NCBI RefSeq assembly: GCF_001597745.1
Contig: NZ_LUHJ01000047.1
Coordinates: 9,598 to 73,597, forward strand
Length of the DNA: 64,000 nucleotides
Direction: 5' to 3'
Source: Anabaena sp. 4-3
GTDB lineage: Bacteria > Cyanobacteriota > Cyanobacteriia > Cyanobacteriales > Nostocaceae
In this document: piece by piece, positions 55,822-64,000 of the stretch
Position numbering within the stretch: the first letter of the stretch is position 1
How the letters are laid out: each line of letters starts with the position of its first letter
Notes under the pieces: generated by a model
What the model was told of the DNA's origin: nothing
The model's input: only the letters and a program-made list of their open reading frames with translations
Databases searched by the model: none
Made by a program: the position numbers and the translations under genes

Positions 55822-56760
55822 TTAACCTTTTATAAACATTCTAATTCCCAATAATAATTTGTCTTTCATATTAGCATTCTCAACTTTTTTCCACCTTAAT
55901 TCTCTGACATCATCATAGAATGATTTTTTATAAATAGGTTCAATCCAAGGCTTTCCCGGTCCAGCAAAATGAACCACTGAAGCATCACCAATCATTGATT
56001 CAATGGTGGCAATATCAGAAACTTTTTTGTTTAAGGTGAAGTATTTTGTCTTATTAAATTTAATTTCTTCTGGAGTTCTTTTTTTAAAGCCACTGATTAC
56101 ACAAGCATCGCTACCTTCAAAAATTCCTTTATTCTCAATTTTCGCTGCTAATAATGCCCAGCAAGTTTGTTCTAGCCACCAGATATGATTGCTCTTTAAA
56201 AGATACTTAGTAGATATATAATTGATATAATCAAGGTCTACTATACCAGGATCGAAGTAAATAAATCCGGAATTAAGCCCAGTTACAATTGGGTATATAA
56301 TTGGTATCTGCCAGCTTCCACTATATCCAGGAATATCATCTATGCAAAATAAAAAAGAAGGGACTTCTGTAGGCAAGATAAATCGTCTTCTAAAAATAAC
56401 ATCTGAATCACAATAAAGAATTCGGTTACTGGGAAAAAATAGAGAAGTATCTATCAATTTTTTGAAAAGATTTGATTGTTGACGAAGTTTTGAAATTCCA
56501 GGATATTTGCCAAGAGTGGAATTAACTACTTCATTTACATCTTTATCTGGAAGAACTATTAAGCCCATATCAGCCAATTTGGCTTTACTATCCAATGTAA
56601 GCGATCCGTCACTTAAAATATAAACTGGCTGATTGATTTGTGCCAATTTCCATGTTTCTGCACAAAGAGTAAACCATGTTTGACGAAAGAAGTATTCTCC
56701 CAAAAGACTGACCATTATAGGTATATTAGAAGGACTTTCTTGCTCGTTTAAGTTTTGCAT
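55822..56760 (-). CDS. Putative GT-A glycosyltransferase (GT8-like)
   Basis: A 312-residue protein, annotated from motifs only. RILYCDSDVIFRRRF (about 113-127) has a DxD-type metal site (DSD), TGLNSGFIYFDPG matches the NxGhhhhD of GT8 families, and SVVHFAGPGKPW is the GT8-like HxxGxxKPW. N-terminal IPIMVSLLGEYFFRQTW is the first beta strand. Likely adds a hexose or pentose to the polysaccharide. A+T-rich codon use. Confidence 0.85.
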   Translation of the reverse strand: MQNLNEQESPSNIPIMVSLLGEYFFRQTWFTLCAETWKLAQINQPVYILSDGSLTLDSKAKLADMGLIVLPDKDVNEVVNSTLGKYPGISKLRQQSNLFKKLIDTSLFFPSNRILYCDSDVIFRRRFILPTEVPSFLFCIDDIPGYSGSWQIPIIYPIVTGLNSGFIYFDPGIVDLDYINYISTKYLLKSNHIWWLEQTCWALLAAKIENKGIFEGSDACVISGFKKRTPEEIKFNKTKYFTLNKKVSDIATIESMIGDASVVHFAGPGKPWIEPIYKKSFYDDVRELRWKKVENANMKDKLLLGIRMFIKG

Positions 56761-56954
56761 TTTATGATGAATTTTTCCTCTTATATCATTTCCAACGTTC
56801 TATATCTTTTAGGTGAATGAATGCAGGAATACCAGAATCGCCTATGTAAGCTCAACGAATCTCCTTAACCCCTACATTTTATAGTTCTAATGAGAGTGAT
56901 TTATCATCCCAAATTCGCAAATCTTCAGTCCCACTCACCCATTATTTGATATTT

Positions 56955-58082
56955 TTAAGAGTATTTATGCAATACCTCAACTAATCTATCAACACAGTTA
57001 TTCCAAGTAAACTTTTTAGCATGGTTACGTCCAAGTTGGATATAGCTATCACGTAGTTGTGTATCTTTTTCCAAATTAATTAGAATATCTGCAATCACGG
57101 CAGCATTTTCTAATTCCACAACAATTGCTGCTGAACCTCCGACATCAGGAAGAGCACCTCGATTAGCAACTACAGCAGGTACACCGGATGCCATTGCCTC
57201 TACCATTGGAATTCCAAATCCTTCATATAAAGATAAAAATAGTAAAGATGATGCCATTCGTAATAATTTAGGCAATTCATCATCAGGTATTATACCTTGC
57301 AAAATTACATTATCTAATGTATTTGCTGCCTCTATCAGGCTTGGTTCACTAGAACCAACAACTAAGATTTTTAACGAACTTTTACGAATTTTTAGCTCTT
57401 TGGCTACTTCTAGTACATAATATCCTCCCTTTTTATATTTCAAACCGCCAATTAATATTACATAAGGTAATGGAATAGGTGCTTGCAAGTCTTTAATATC
57501 AACATCAGCAATTTCAAAAAAACTGTTATCCACGCCATTCCCAACAGTTGTTATTTTTTCAGGGTTTATTCCTAGTAAATCAATTATTCGTTGCTTGCTA
57601 TAGTTTGAAACTGTACAAATATGGTCGACTCGATTAAATACTTTAGAAATCCATACCTGTGTTTTCCATTTTTGCCATGTATGACCTAAACTATTAGACC
57701 AGGGTAAGTTTGGCTCTAATGTATGCATATCATGCATGGTAATTATCATTGGAATCTCTCTGTTCACAGGAACATATTCTGCTACAGGAGAATACAAACA
57801 ATCGGTTGTGCCAATAAATTTATCCATTTTGGGAAGGCTACAAAACTTCCATAACCGCTCAGTCATTAGCCTTTTATAAGGATAAGTACACAGGTCAAAT
57901 TCATGTAATGGTGTACGAGGATCAAGTTTTCCATTGGCATCAAAGTATTGATTAGAAACTAATAATGAAATTTCAATATCTTGGTGCTGAGACAGATGAA
58001 GTAATATATTATTAATATGTCTTCCTACACCTGTACAAGGTAGATATGTGCGTTCAGGCTGTAAATAAGCAGTAATATGCAT
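56955..58082 (-). CDS. Family 4 glycosyltransferase
   Basis: A 375-residue GT-B enzyme. ITAYLQPERTYLPCTGVGRH near the start, VILIGGLKYKKGGYYVLEVA (about 205-225), EGFGIPMVEAMASGVPAVVA with E-x7-E, and NRGALPDVGGSA. Resembles mannosyl/rhamnosyl-type GT4 proteins that begin with the acceptor-side GxGR motif. 194-base gap to its left neighbour. Confidence 0.93.
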   Translation of the reverse strand: MHITAYLQPERTYLPCTGVGRHINNILLHLSQHQDIEISLLVSNQYFDANGKLDPRTPLHEFDLCTYPYKRLMTERLWKFCSLPKMDKFIGTTDCLYSPVAEYVPVNREIPMIITMHDMHTLEPNLPWSNSLGHTWQKWKTQVWISKVFNRVDHICTVSNYSKQRIIDLLGINPEKITTVGNGVDNSFFEIADVDIKDLQAPIPLPYVILIGGLKYKKGGYYVLEVAKELKIRKSSLKILVVGSSEPSLIEAANTLDNVILQGIIPDDELPKLLRMASSLLFLSLYEGFGIPMVEAMASGVPAVVANRGALPDVGGSAAIVVELENAAVIADILINLEKDTQLRDSYIQLGRNHAKKFTWNNCVDRLVEVLHKYS

Positions 58083-58262
58083 TGTGTACTCAGAAAATAT
58101 ATAAATGTGATGAGATTATTTTGCTAATTTATAGAAACAACAAATTAATTTATTAAACATTTAAAACCATAGCTGATTCAAATTAATATTTGAATACAAA
58201 AATTTTTGAATAACATTTCAAAATTGTTGTCCTGATTAACTTATATTTATGTTCATATTTAT

Positions 58263-59564
58263 CTATCTTAATTTTTTAAGCCAGGACGCATACATAGCTA
58301 TCTCAAACAAAGCAGGAAAATTACGTAGTAGTGGTATGTATTTCTTAATAATTCGTAAACCTTCCACTAGGAATTTAGCGTTATAAAAATAATTTTGTTT
58401 CATCGGTTGTGGCTGTGGCGGTTTATCGTTATAGATATCAATGAGTAATTCTAACCATTGCTTGACAATAAATTGATAATCAAAATTTTCTCTAACAAAA
58501 TTAATTCCATTTTCCCCAAACTGTTTAGCCACTTGAGGATTATTCAATAAATACAAAATATTTTTTGTTAGATCTTTGTCGCTTTTTCCTAGCAATCCGG
58601 TTTTTTGGTGTACTACAGTATCAAGCAACCCTAATTTAGCAACAGAAACAACTGGAGTACCACAAGCTTGAATCTCCAGAGCACTTGCTGGACATACTTC
58701 CGTAGCACCCGTGGGATTCACAACTCCTACATCGGCATTTTGCAAAATTTCAATCTTCTCCATACCTAATAAACCTGCAAAATGCACAGACTCAATTAAT
58801 TTACCATTCTCATCGGATAAAAATGGACGTATGTAATTAGCTTCATAACTTTCTTCGGCTATCCCCCATTTTCCTAATTTCTGATTTCGATCATATAGTT
58901 TACCACTCCCAATAACAATCAGCTTTGCTTCTGGTTTTTCTTTGATGATATCAGACCAAACTCTAGCAAGAACATGAAATCCCTTTGAAAAAACAAGGCT
59001 TCCAATAAATACTACTGTATTTCCTTGTTTTAATATTTCATGTTTAGGAACAAAGTGTTCAATATTAAATGGGTCAAAAATCCGAATGGATTTATTAAAA
59101 AGCTTATGGTCTCGTAAAATATCTAGTTGCTCTTGACCAGTACAAACATGACCTTTAATTTTTGAACAATCTGTTATTTGATTTAAAGCATGAATGTTAA
59201 AATAATTAGTAGAGCGTGCTATGGCTTTTATGTTCAGTTGGCCTAGTTTTTGATATAATTCCTCTGTCCATAGGACTGTTCTAAAGACAAATATATCACA
59301 TCCTTGGCGTTCACTTTTTTCTGCTGCATCAACTATATTGTCTGCATGATAAACATTCAATGATGGTGGTAACAAATCGATAATATTTGCTATTACTAAC
59401 ACCTCAATTTTTTCTGAATAAAGTTTATTTAAATAATAAGCTGTAGCAAGTTCAGTAAATTCACTTCCACCAATACCAGGATTCCCTTGTTCTGGAAATC
59501 TTAGATCTACATTAGGATAGTGTTTATTGTAGACGTAAAATCCTACTTTTATTTTTTTGATCAT
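58263..59564 (-). CDS. Family 4 glycosyltransferase
   Basis: A 433-residue GT-B enzyme. GNPGIGGSEFTELATAYYLN near residue 26, VVFIGSLVFSKGFHVLARVW (about 185-205), VGVVNPTGATEVCPASALEI and QACGTPVVSVAKLG. The GGSEF opening is typical of a GT4 subgroup in filamentous cyanobacterial cell-surface clusters. A C-terminal 40-residue tail is basic. Confidence 0.9.
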   Translation of the reverse strand: MIKKIKVGFYVYNKHYPNVDLRFPEQGNPGIGGSEFTELATAYYLNKLYSEKIEVLVIANIIDLLPPSLNVYHADNIVDAAEKSERQGCDIFVFRTVLWTEELYQKLGQLNIKAIARSTNYFNIHALNQITDCSKIKGHVCTGQEQLDILRDHKLFNKSIRIFDPFNIEHFVPKHEILKQGNTVVFIGSLVFSKGFHVLARVWSDIIKEKPEAKLIVIGSGKLYDRNQKLGKWGIAEESYEANYIRPFLSDENGKLIESVHFAGLLGMEKIEILQNADVGVVNPTGATEVCPASALEIQACGTPVVSVAKLGLLDTVVHQKTGLLGKSDKDLTKNILYLLNNPQVAKQFGENGINFVRENFDYQFIVKQWLELLIDIYNDKPPQPQPMKQNYFYNAKFLVEGLRIIKKYIPLLRNFPALFEIAMYASWLKKLR

Positions 59565-59795
59565 TATTGTAAACTTAAGTGATAAGTCTGTTTAAGTGTC
59601 CCACAATCAAATCTAGTTGTGACAGTTTTTATCATCAAAAAAGTATTCTTTCAACTTTATACAGGATTTTTTAAAGAATGGACTAAGCAGCTAAAATGAA
59701 ACAGTTGCACCCAATCATTTTTGTATGACCAAGATTTCCTTCTCCGTTGCTATACAAAGATATAAAAATCGCATCTACAAACTCACGATGGGATA

Positions 59796-60554
59796 CTAAT
59801 CCCATCTGTTAGAATTTCTTAGTAAACCACCTTCTTTGACAAAGCAAATATCTACTTGACCTAAAGCACCATCATAACTTCTCCGTAAAAAACCAGGAAA
59901 ATCGTACACAAAATAATCTTTATCTGCCATAAAAGAAATCACTTCATGAAAGATAGGCATATCTTTCAGAAATTTAAATAATGAAACTTCTAAAATGAAT
60001 ACCTCCGTTTGACCAAATAACTGTGAACCTCCGGATAAAGCTTCTAGCTCAAAACCCTGAATATCCAGCTTAACTAGTTGAGGTATAGGAATTGCTCCAT
60101 CTTCAATTAAACTATCAATAGTAGTAATTTTTATAGACCGTTGTTTGCCACTATTTTCTGATTCTTCTGAGAGGAAAGAAGAAATATCAAGATTATCCCC
60201 CCAGATGTTAATTTTTAATTCTTCCGGTTTTGCACCAACACCAACCATAAACCAACGAGACCCAGGAAAGTCATTACAAAAACTCTCTAAATATGGCTTC
60301 ATTTCAACTAGTGGTTCAATCAAAAAACAATTTGCTTTTGGAAAGACACTTTTAGCTATCCGACTCCAATGTGCATGATTTGCACCAACATCAAGAATAG
60401 ACTGTGGTACAAATCCCCTTGCTCTTAAATCTTGTAGTGATGATTCTAAATTTCCAATGCTACGTTTGGGTGAAGCAGGCGGAAATTCTTTATCTCTATA
60501 TCGGTGTACTTCTAGGCCTAAACGCCGGAAAATTTTCTTTAATACTTGCTTCAT
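59796..60554 (-). CDS. FkbM-family methyltransferase
   Basis: A 252-residue SAM-dependent methyltransferase. SILDVGANHAHWSRIAKSVF (motif I, about 53-72), CFLIEPLVEMKPYL, ITTIDSLIEDGAIPIPQLVK, LDIQGFELEALSGG: the FkbM-type family layout. In polysaccharide clusters such enzymes O-methylate sugars. Flanking gaps are 231 and 279 bases, so it may have its own promoter. Confidence 0.92.
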   Translation of the reverse strand: MKQVLKKIFRRLGLEVHRYRDKEFPPASPKRSIGNLESSLQDLRARGFVPQSILDVGANHAHWSRIAKSVFPKANCFLIEPLVEMKPYLESFCNDFPGSRWFMVGVGAKPEELKINIWGDNLDISSFLSEESENSGKQRSIKITTIDSLIEDGAIPIPQLVKLDIQGFELEALSGGSQLFGQTEVFILEVSLFKFLKDMPIFHEVISFMADKDYFVYDFPGFLRRSYDGALGQVDICFVKEGGLLRNSNRWD

Positions 60555-60833
60555 TTTGTCTTGACTTTAGGGTAAGTTCGGAAATTTTGTAATGTTGGAA
60601 AAATATTGCGTAGCATAATTTATATATATTTACATACAATACTAACGAGAGCTATGAATGAAGCATACACACTATTAATGTAGCCCAAGAACAATGTGAA
60701 CTAATTTTACCTTTAATTTTCTCTGAGAACCCAGGGTTTCATCTGAGAGAAGTGTATATTTACCCGAAAATTTAGCAAAAAGCAAGTTAAAACTACAACA
60801 AAAATTTTCGTTATGCTGCTAATCTTGTATTTG

Positions 60834-61793
60834 CTACTTTATTTTATGATAAAAACTGTTAACAAAGCGATTTCTACGCAAACCTTCTTTTATAAAAAGA
60901 ATAGGTTGGACTATACTGTATTGCCAGTCATATAAACTACTGTATATCCAAGATGATTTAATAAATCTGTATTTTTTAAATAGTGAGCGTTCAGGCATAA
61001 TTGAATTAAGTGGTATACCTGCCCAATGAAGAAGAATTACCCTTTTTTTGTGATCTAAACCTCCATAATCCCACAAATAGTATTTTCCTTCTTTCGAGTA
61101 AATTTTCCCCGATAGTCTTGCCCAACCGTTTTGACAGATACCTCCAATTACTTCTGCCAAATGCCCATAGCATACAGGCTTCATATCGCAGCAATAGTTG
61201 ATGAAAGCTTGATCTGTATTTCGAGGGTTGAGTTGGTTACGAATTTTCAAGGCACTCTCTGCTAGTTGCTCAAACTCTTCTATTGAAAATAGTCCTTTTC
61301 GGGAAGCCCAACGACCAGAGTTAAACCCACGCCCTCGTCCTTGCCTTAATAATTCTTGGCGAAATTCTCCTGGTTCGTAAACTTGATCAATGGCGCAGTC
61401 ATAATGTAAAAAATCAAACCCAAAATTTTCTACTGCTTCAATAAAAGGTTTGAGATCCGCCAAGATGATTTGCCTAGCATCTAAATACATGAAATAGTCT
61501 AGTGGTCCCCAAAAAGTTGCATAGCGTCGGAACCAGTAGGGGCCTGTAGGCGTGTAACCCAGCTCAAATGCTTGACCGATCGCCTCTAAACGAGAAAAGG
61601 ATGAATCAGTATATACTTCAAATTTGTAAGTATCGCTTAATTTTAGCAGGCGATCGCACTGGTCATTAAACGGAATCAAAATCAGGCGTAGTTCAGGGTT
61701 GAAGGTGCGGTAACTGTTGAGGAAAGCGATCGCCCAATCATAAACAACGTCATTAGCCGAAAAATAGACTCCAATACTCTGAGCATGAGACAT
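60834..61793 (-). CDS. Putative glycosyltransferase-like protein
   Basis: A 319-residue protein with GT-A-like features. SIGVYFSANDVVYDWAIAFL begins the first strand; YFMYLDARQI (about 99-108) has DAR in place of DxD; FNSGRWASRKGLFS and VILLHWAGIPLN (H x x G) follow as in GT8-like proteins. The metal-binding second Asp is missing, so donor binding may differ. I recall a related pair of Nostoc punctiforme proteins with no function. Contains the first HIP1 sites after the 6.8-kb gap. Confidence 0.75.
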   Translation of the reverse strand: MSHAQSIGVYFSANDVVYDWAIAFLNSYRTFNPELRLILIPFNDQCDRLLKLSDTYKFEVYTDSSFSRLEAIGQAFELGYTPTGPYWFRRYATFWGPLDYFMYLDARQIILADLKPFIEAVENFGFDFLHYDCAIDQVYEPGEFRQELLRQGRGRGFNSGRWASRKGLFSIEEFEQLAESALKIRNQLNPRNTDQAFINYCCDMKPVCYGHLAEVIGGICQNGWARLSGKIYSKEGKYYLWDYGGLDHKKRVILLHWAGIPLNSIMPERSLFKKYRFIKSSWIYSSLYDWQYSIVQPILFIKEGLRRNRFVNSFYHKIK

Positions 61794-61828
61794 ATAATTG
61801 CTAATATAATTACTTAATTAACTTAACC

Positions 61829-62689
61829 TCAATATATTCCTCTATATTTACGTATAGCTACAATCCATTGAATAGGAAGCAATTCACGTATTTTACTAAT
61901 AATGTTTTTTTGGAACCAAAAACCTTTATATTCATTAATAAAATACCAATCTTTTTGAAATGATTTACCAAAGTATTTTCTGCAAAGAGACCAACGTTCT
62001 CTAGTAAAGCTCAACAAATCTCTAGATGCTCCTCCTGATACATCAAATTTAGAGATGACTAAAGGAATTTCTAGAAAGCGGTAACCAGCCACGTACAGTT
62101 TAGCGAGGAAATCATGATCTGCACACCAAGTTAACAAAGTATTAAAGGGGTATTTAACTTGCAGTGCTCTTTTAACAAAAACACTTTGATGGCAAGTAGG
62201 TATTTCACGCCATATTATAGATAGAGGATATGGCTTGCGTTGATAGGTACGATAGCCATATTTATCATTGACAATAGATTCAAATTTTCCATAAACAACA
62301 TCTACGGAATTTTCTAGGTATTCTGAAACTTTAGTGAGTGTATCTTCTGCAAAAAACTTATCCCCAGAATTCATAAATACTATCCAATCTCCAGTAGCAG
62401 TCAAGGCTCCTTTGTTCATTGCATGATAAATTCCAGCATCTTTTTCACTCACCCAATAAGTTATTATATCATCATTTACGCGCAGGAAATCCAGTGTGCC
62501 ATCCTGCGAACCACCATCAATTACAATGTATTCTATATTTGTATATATCTGAGAAGTAATACTAGCAAATGTTTCGCGTAAATCTTCAATACGATTATAA
62601 GTGACTGTAATTATAGAAATACTAGGTAAGCTATCGTCAAATGTTTTTTGGTTACTATGCAAACGTCTGCCACCAACAAATTTTTCCAT
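61829..62689 (-). CDS. Family 2 glycosyltransferase
   Basis: A GT-A enzyme. SISIITVTYNRIEDLRETFA, VIDGGSQDGTLDFL and VFMNSGDKFF (DxD replaced by NSGD) are present, as in the WcaA-like subgroup. The frame opens at 62731, but the Met at 62689 (MEKFVGGRRL) gives a normal start without the hydrophobic 14-residue extension; 286 residues. A 35-base gap precedes the gene at 60834. Confidence 0.9.
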   Translation of the reverse strand: MEKFVGGRRLHSNQKTFDDSLPSISIITVTYNRIEDLRETFASITSQIYTNIEYIVIDGGSQDGTLDFLRVNDDIITYWVSEKDAGIYHAMNKGALTATGDWIVFMNSGDKFFAEDTLTKVSEYLENSVDVVYGKFESIVNDKYGYRTYQRKPYPLSIIWREIPTCHQSVFVKRALQVKYPFNTLLTWCADHDFLAKLYVAGYRFLEIPLVISKFDVSGGASRDLLSFTRERWSLCRKYFGKSFQKDWYFINEYKGFWFQKNIISKIRELLPIQWIVAIRKYRGIY

Positions 62690-62846
62690 AAAATAGTTTA
62701 TGTAAAATAAAAAATTTGTATTTTCTCGCAAAATGTAAAAAAGTTTATCTATAATTCAATTATTTTAGCACTGTACCATGCTCTAAATAAAAGTTGATTT
62801 TGCTTTTTTAATTACAAAAATTCTTGATTATAGTGAGGTAGATAAT

Positions 62847-63845
62847 TTACTTACTATAAACATCTGCATCAGTTAATTTTGTATCTGGATCAATTCTTCC
62901 AATATTATCTGTTGGATACTTCCAGTATTCATTAAACAAATAATTTAAACGCCCATTTTCACTTGTGTCCCAACGTCTTCCTCTCAATCCAAAAAGCAAC
63001 TGCACTGTACTTGCCAAATGAATAGCAGTTTTGTGGAGTTCTTCTTTTATAAAAGCCGCTAATGGAATCCCATAAGCTCCACAGCCAAGTAATGCAATAT
63101 CGAACTCTGTTGCTTTTATCATTCCCTTCATAAAGTTTAATGCTTCAAACCACGAATAAAATTTATCTTGCTCAGGAGAATTGCGCTGAATTGCACGTAT
63201 TGTTTTTAATTCAAAATCTGGCAATATATTAGGATTTTTGAATAAAAATTTGCGATTTACATATTGCTTTTTAATATCTTCAGCAAATGGATGAACCACT
63301 AAAACGCGTTTTCCTTCGAGTTTTTGCGACCACGGATTTTCGTAAAGCCAAGGTTCAATATCTAACATTCTAATATAGGTAGCTTTTGGGCAAATCTTAG
63401 ATATTATTTTTTCTTCGTTAGGTAATCCTAACAAGCCCATGACATCTATTGCGGAAGAAGCACCTAAATATACTTCTGAAAATCTTTCGAGAAACTGAGA
63501 TTTATGAGTTGGGAAAAAACCTGAATATTTTTCCATAGTAAATCTAACAAGTGCATTATAACGTTTTTCATACCAAGGTATTTCCTTGAGAAAATGTTGA
63601 ATACACTCATATTCTGTTGTTCCCCATCTCCCTAAAAAAAATGGCTCTCCTTGAGCCAGAAGTTCAAAAATATAATTATTAAGCTTTTGTCTTTTAAGAA
63701 TTTCTTTATCACCGTAAAATTCTGGCAAATCATCTAAAAATGAACATGGATTTTCTTTTAAAATTCCAATATGGTAGTTAGAACCAAGTAAATTTAACCC
63801 ATATTTTAAGCCCATTTTAATTAATTTAGAAGTTTTATTGCCCAT
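62847..63845 (-). CDS. GT-D-fold glycosyltransferase-like protein
   Basis: A 332-residue protein. LAQGEPFFLGRWGTTEYECI (about 54-73) and FDIALLGCGAYGIPLAAFIK with LASTVQLLFGLRGRRWDTSE near 265-305 match what I recall of the GT-D (DUF1792-like) group, whose DxE-type site is here degenerate as TTEYE. Signature of cell-surface polysaccharide clusters. The gene is the first of the minus-strand block within the window and its promoter should lie at 63846-64000. Confidence 0.8.
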   Translation of the reverse strand: MGNKTSKLIKMGLKYGLNLLGSNYHIGILKENPCSFLDDLPEFYGDKEILKRQKLNNYIFELLAQGEPFFLGRWGTTEYECIQHFLKEIPWYEKRYNALVRFTMEKYSGFFPTHKSQFLERFSEVYLGASSAIDVMGLLGLPNEEKIISKICPKATYIRMLDIEPWLYENPWSQKLEGKRVLVVHPFAEDIKKQYVNRKFLFKNPNILPDFELKTIRAIQRNSPEQDKFYSWFEALNFMKGMIKATEFDIALLGCGAYGIPLAAFIKEELHKTAIHLASTVQLLFGLRGRRWDTSENGRLNYLFNEYWKYPTDNIGRIDPDTKLTDADVYSK

Positions 63846-63972
63846 ATTTAAATATTATAATTAATTATCTTATTTTTTCAAATTTAATTTGATTAACTTT
63901 TTAATACGGCTTGTACGAAAGTATAAACATGACCATGCAAATTTAACTAAAGATAAAATTGAGCATTTCTTT

Positions 63973-64000
63973 GGTTCCATCTGAGATGGAAACCAAGAAA
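63973..64000. repeat. Inverted repeat at the right edge
   Basis: TTTCTTTGGTTCCATCT and GATGGAAACCAAGAAA form near-perfect arms around GA, at the window edge. Could be a terminator or an element end. The remaining 63846-63972 has no gene. Confidence 0.5.

Overview
The window looks like chromosome from a filamentous, heterocyst-type cyanobacterium (Nostoc/Anabaena group). Evidence seen in the sequence: the HIP1 octamer GCGATCGC recurs throughout; short tandem heptad arrays (TTAGTCA/ACTAATG, GGGGACT, GCCCAAT) sit between genes; and there are cyanobacterial marker genes (petM, ycf39, a group 2 sigma-70 factor, a deoxyhypusine-synthase-like homospermidine synthase, sucrose synthase). No rRNA, tRNA, CRISPR array, insertion sequence with transposase, or prophage gene was recognised.

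Layout. 0-9 kb: trpC, small cyanobacterial proteins, a DUF192 lipoprotein, two OmpR-type response regulators, NAD kinase, Ycf39, petM and pdxA. 9.7-16 kb: a rhodanese-fold protein without its cysteine, an RNase D-like exonuclease, two CAP-domain secreted paralogues, trpB, an SUI1/YciH protein, a 52-residue YqaE/Pmp3 protein and a fasciclin protein. 16.6-26 kb: glutathione S-transferase, a HerA-like ATPase, a group 2 sigma factor, cobO, homospermidine synthase and a short-chain dehydrogenase. 26-37 kb: a peptidoglycan-binding protein, sucrose synthase, PBP4, a DICT-like sensor kinase that lacks the phospho-accepting histidine, a glutaredoxin-murE pair, a Uma2 nuclease, and an orphan HicB whose hicA is cut short by a MITE-like element. 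37-50 kb: an aromatic amino acid permease, an AAA ATPase, a two-component cluster (single receiver, two hybrid kinases, a NarL-type regulator) and the tldD-pmbA protease pair. 50.5-63.9 kb: a long minus-strand block of twelve genes for a surface polysaccharide (glycosyltransferases of several folds, an O-antigen-ligase/polymerase-like membrane protein, two methyltransferases).

How the genes fit together. Most of the window is housekeeping (Trp, pyridoxal phosphate, NADP, cobalamin, polyamine, peptidoglycan, photosynthesis) mixed with regulators. The last 13 kb is a coherent pathway region: it is richer in A+T and I see no complete HIP1 octamer between about 54.8 and 61.65 kb, which suggests a different history from the rest. 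No flippase, chain-length regulator or export gene is visible, so the cluster probably continues past the right edge.

The most unusual features are how strongly small repeats shape genes (a start codon, a stop codon and gene tails made of heptad or palindromic repeat sequence; hicA and a DUF6508 gene broken) and several proteins that keep their fold but lose a key catalytic residue (rhodanese Cys, histidine-kinase His, AAA Walker-B Asp). I did not find a clear, wholly new system.
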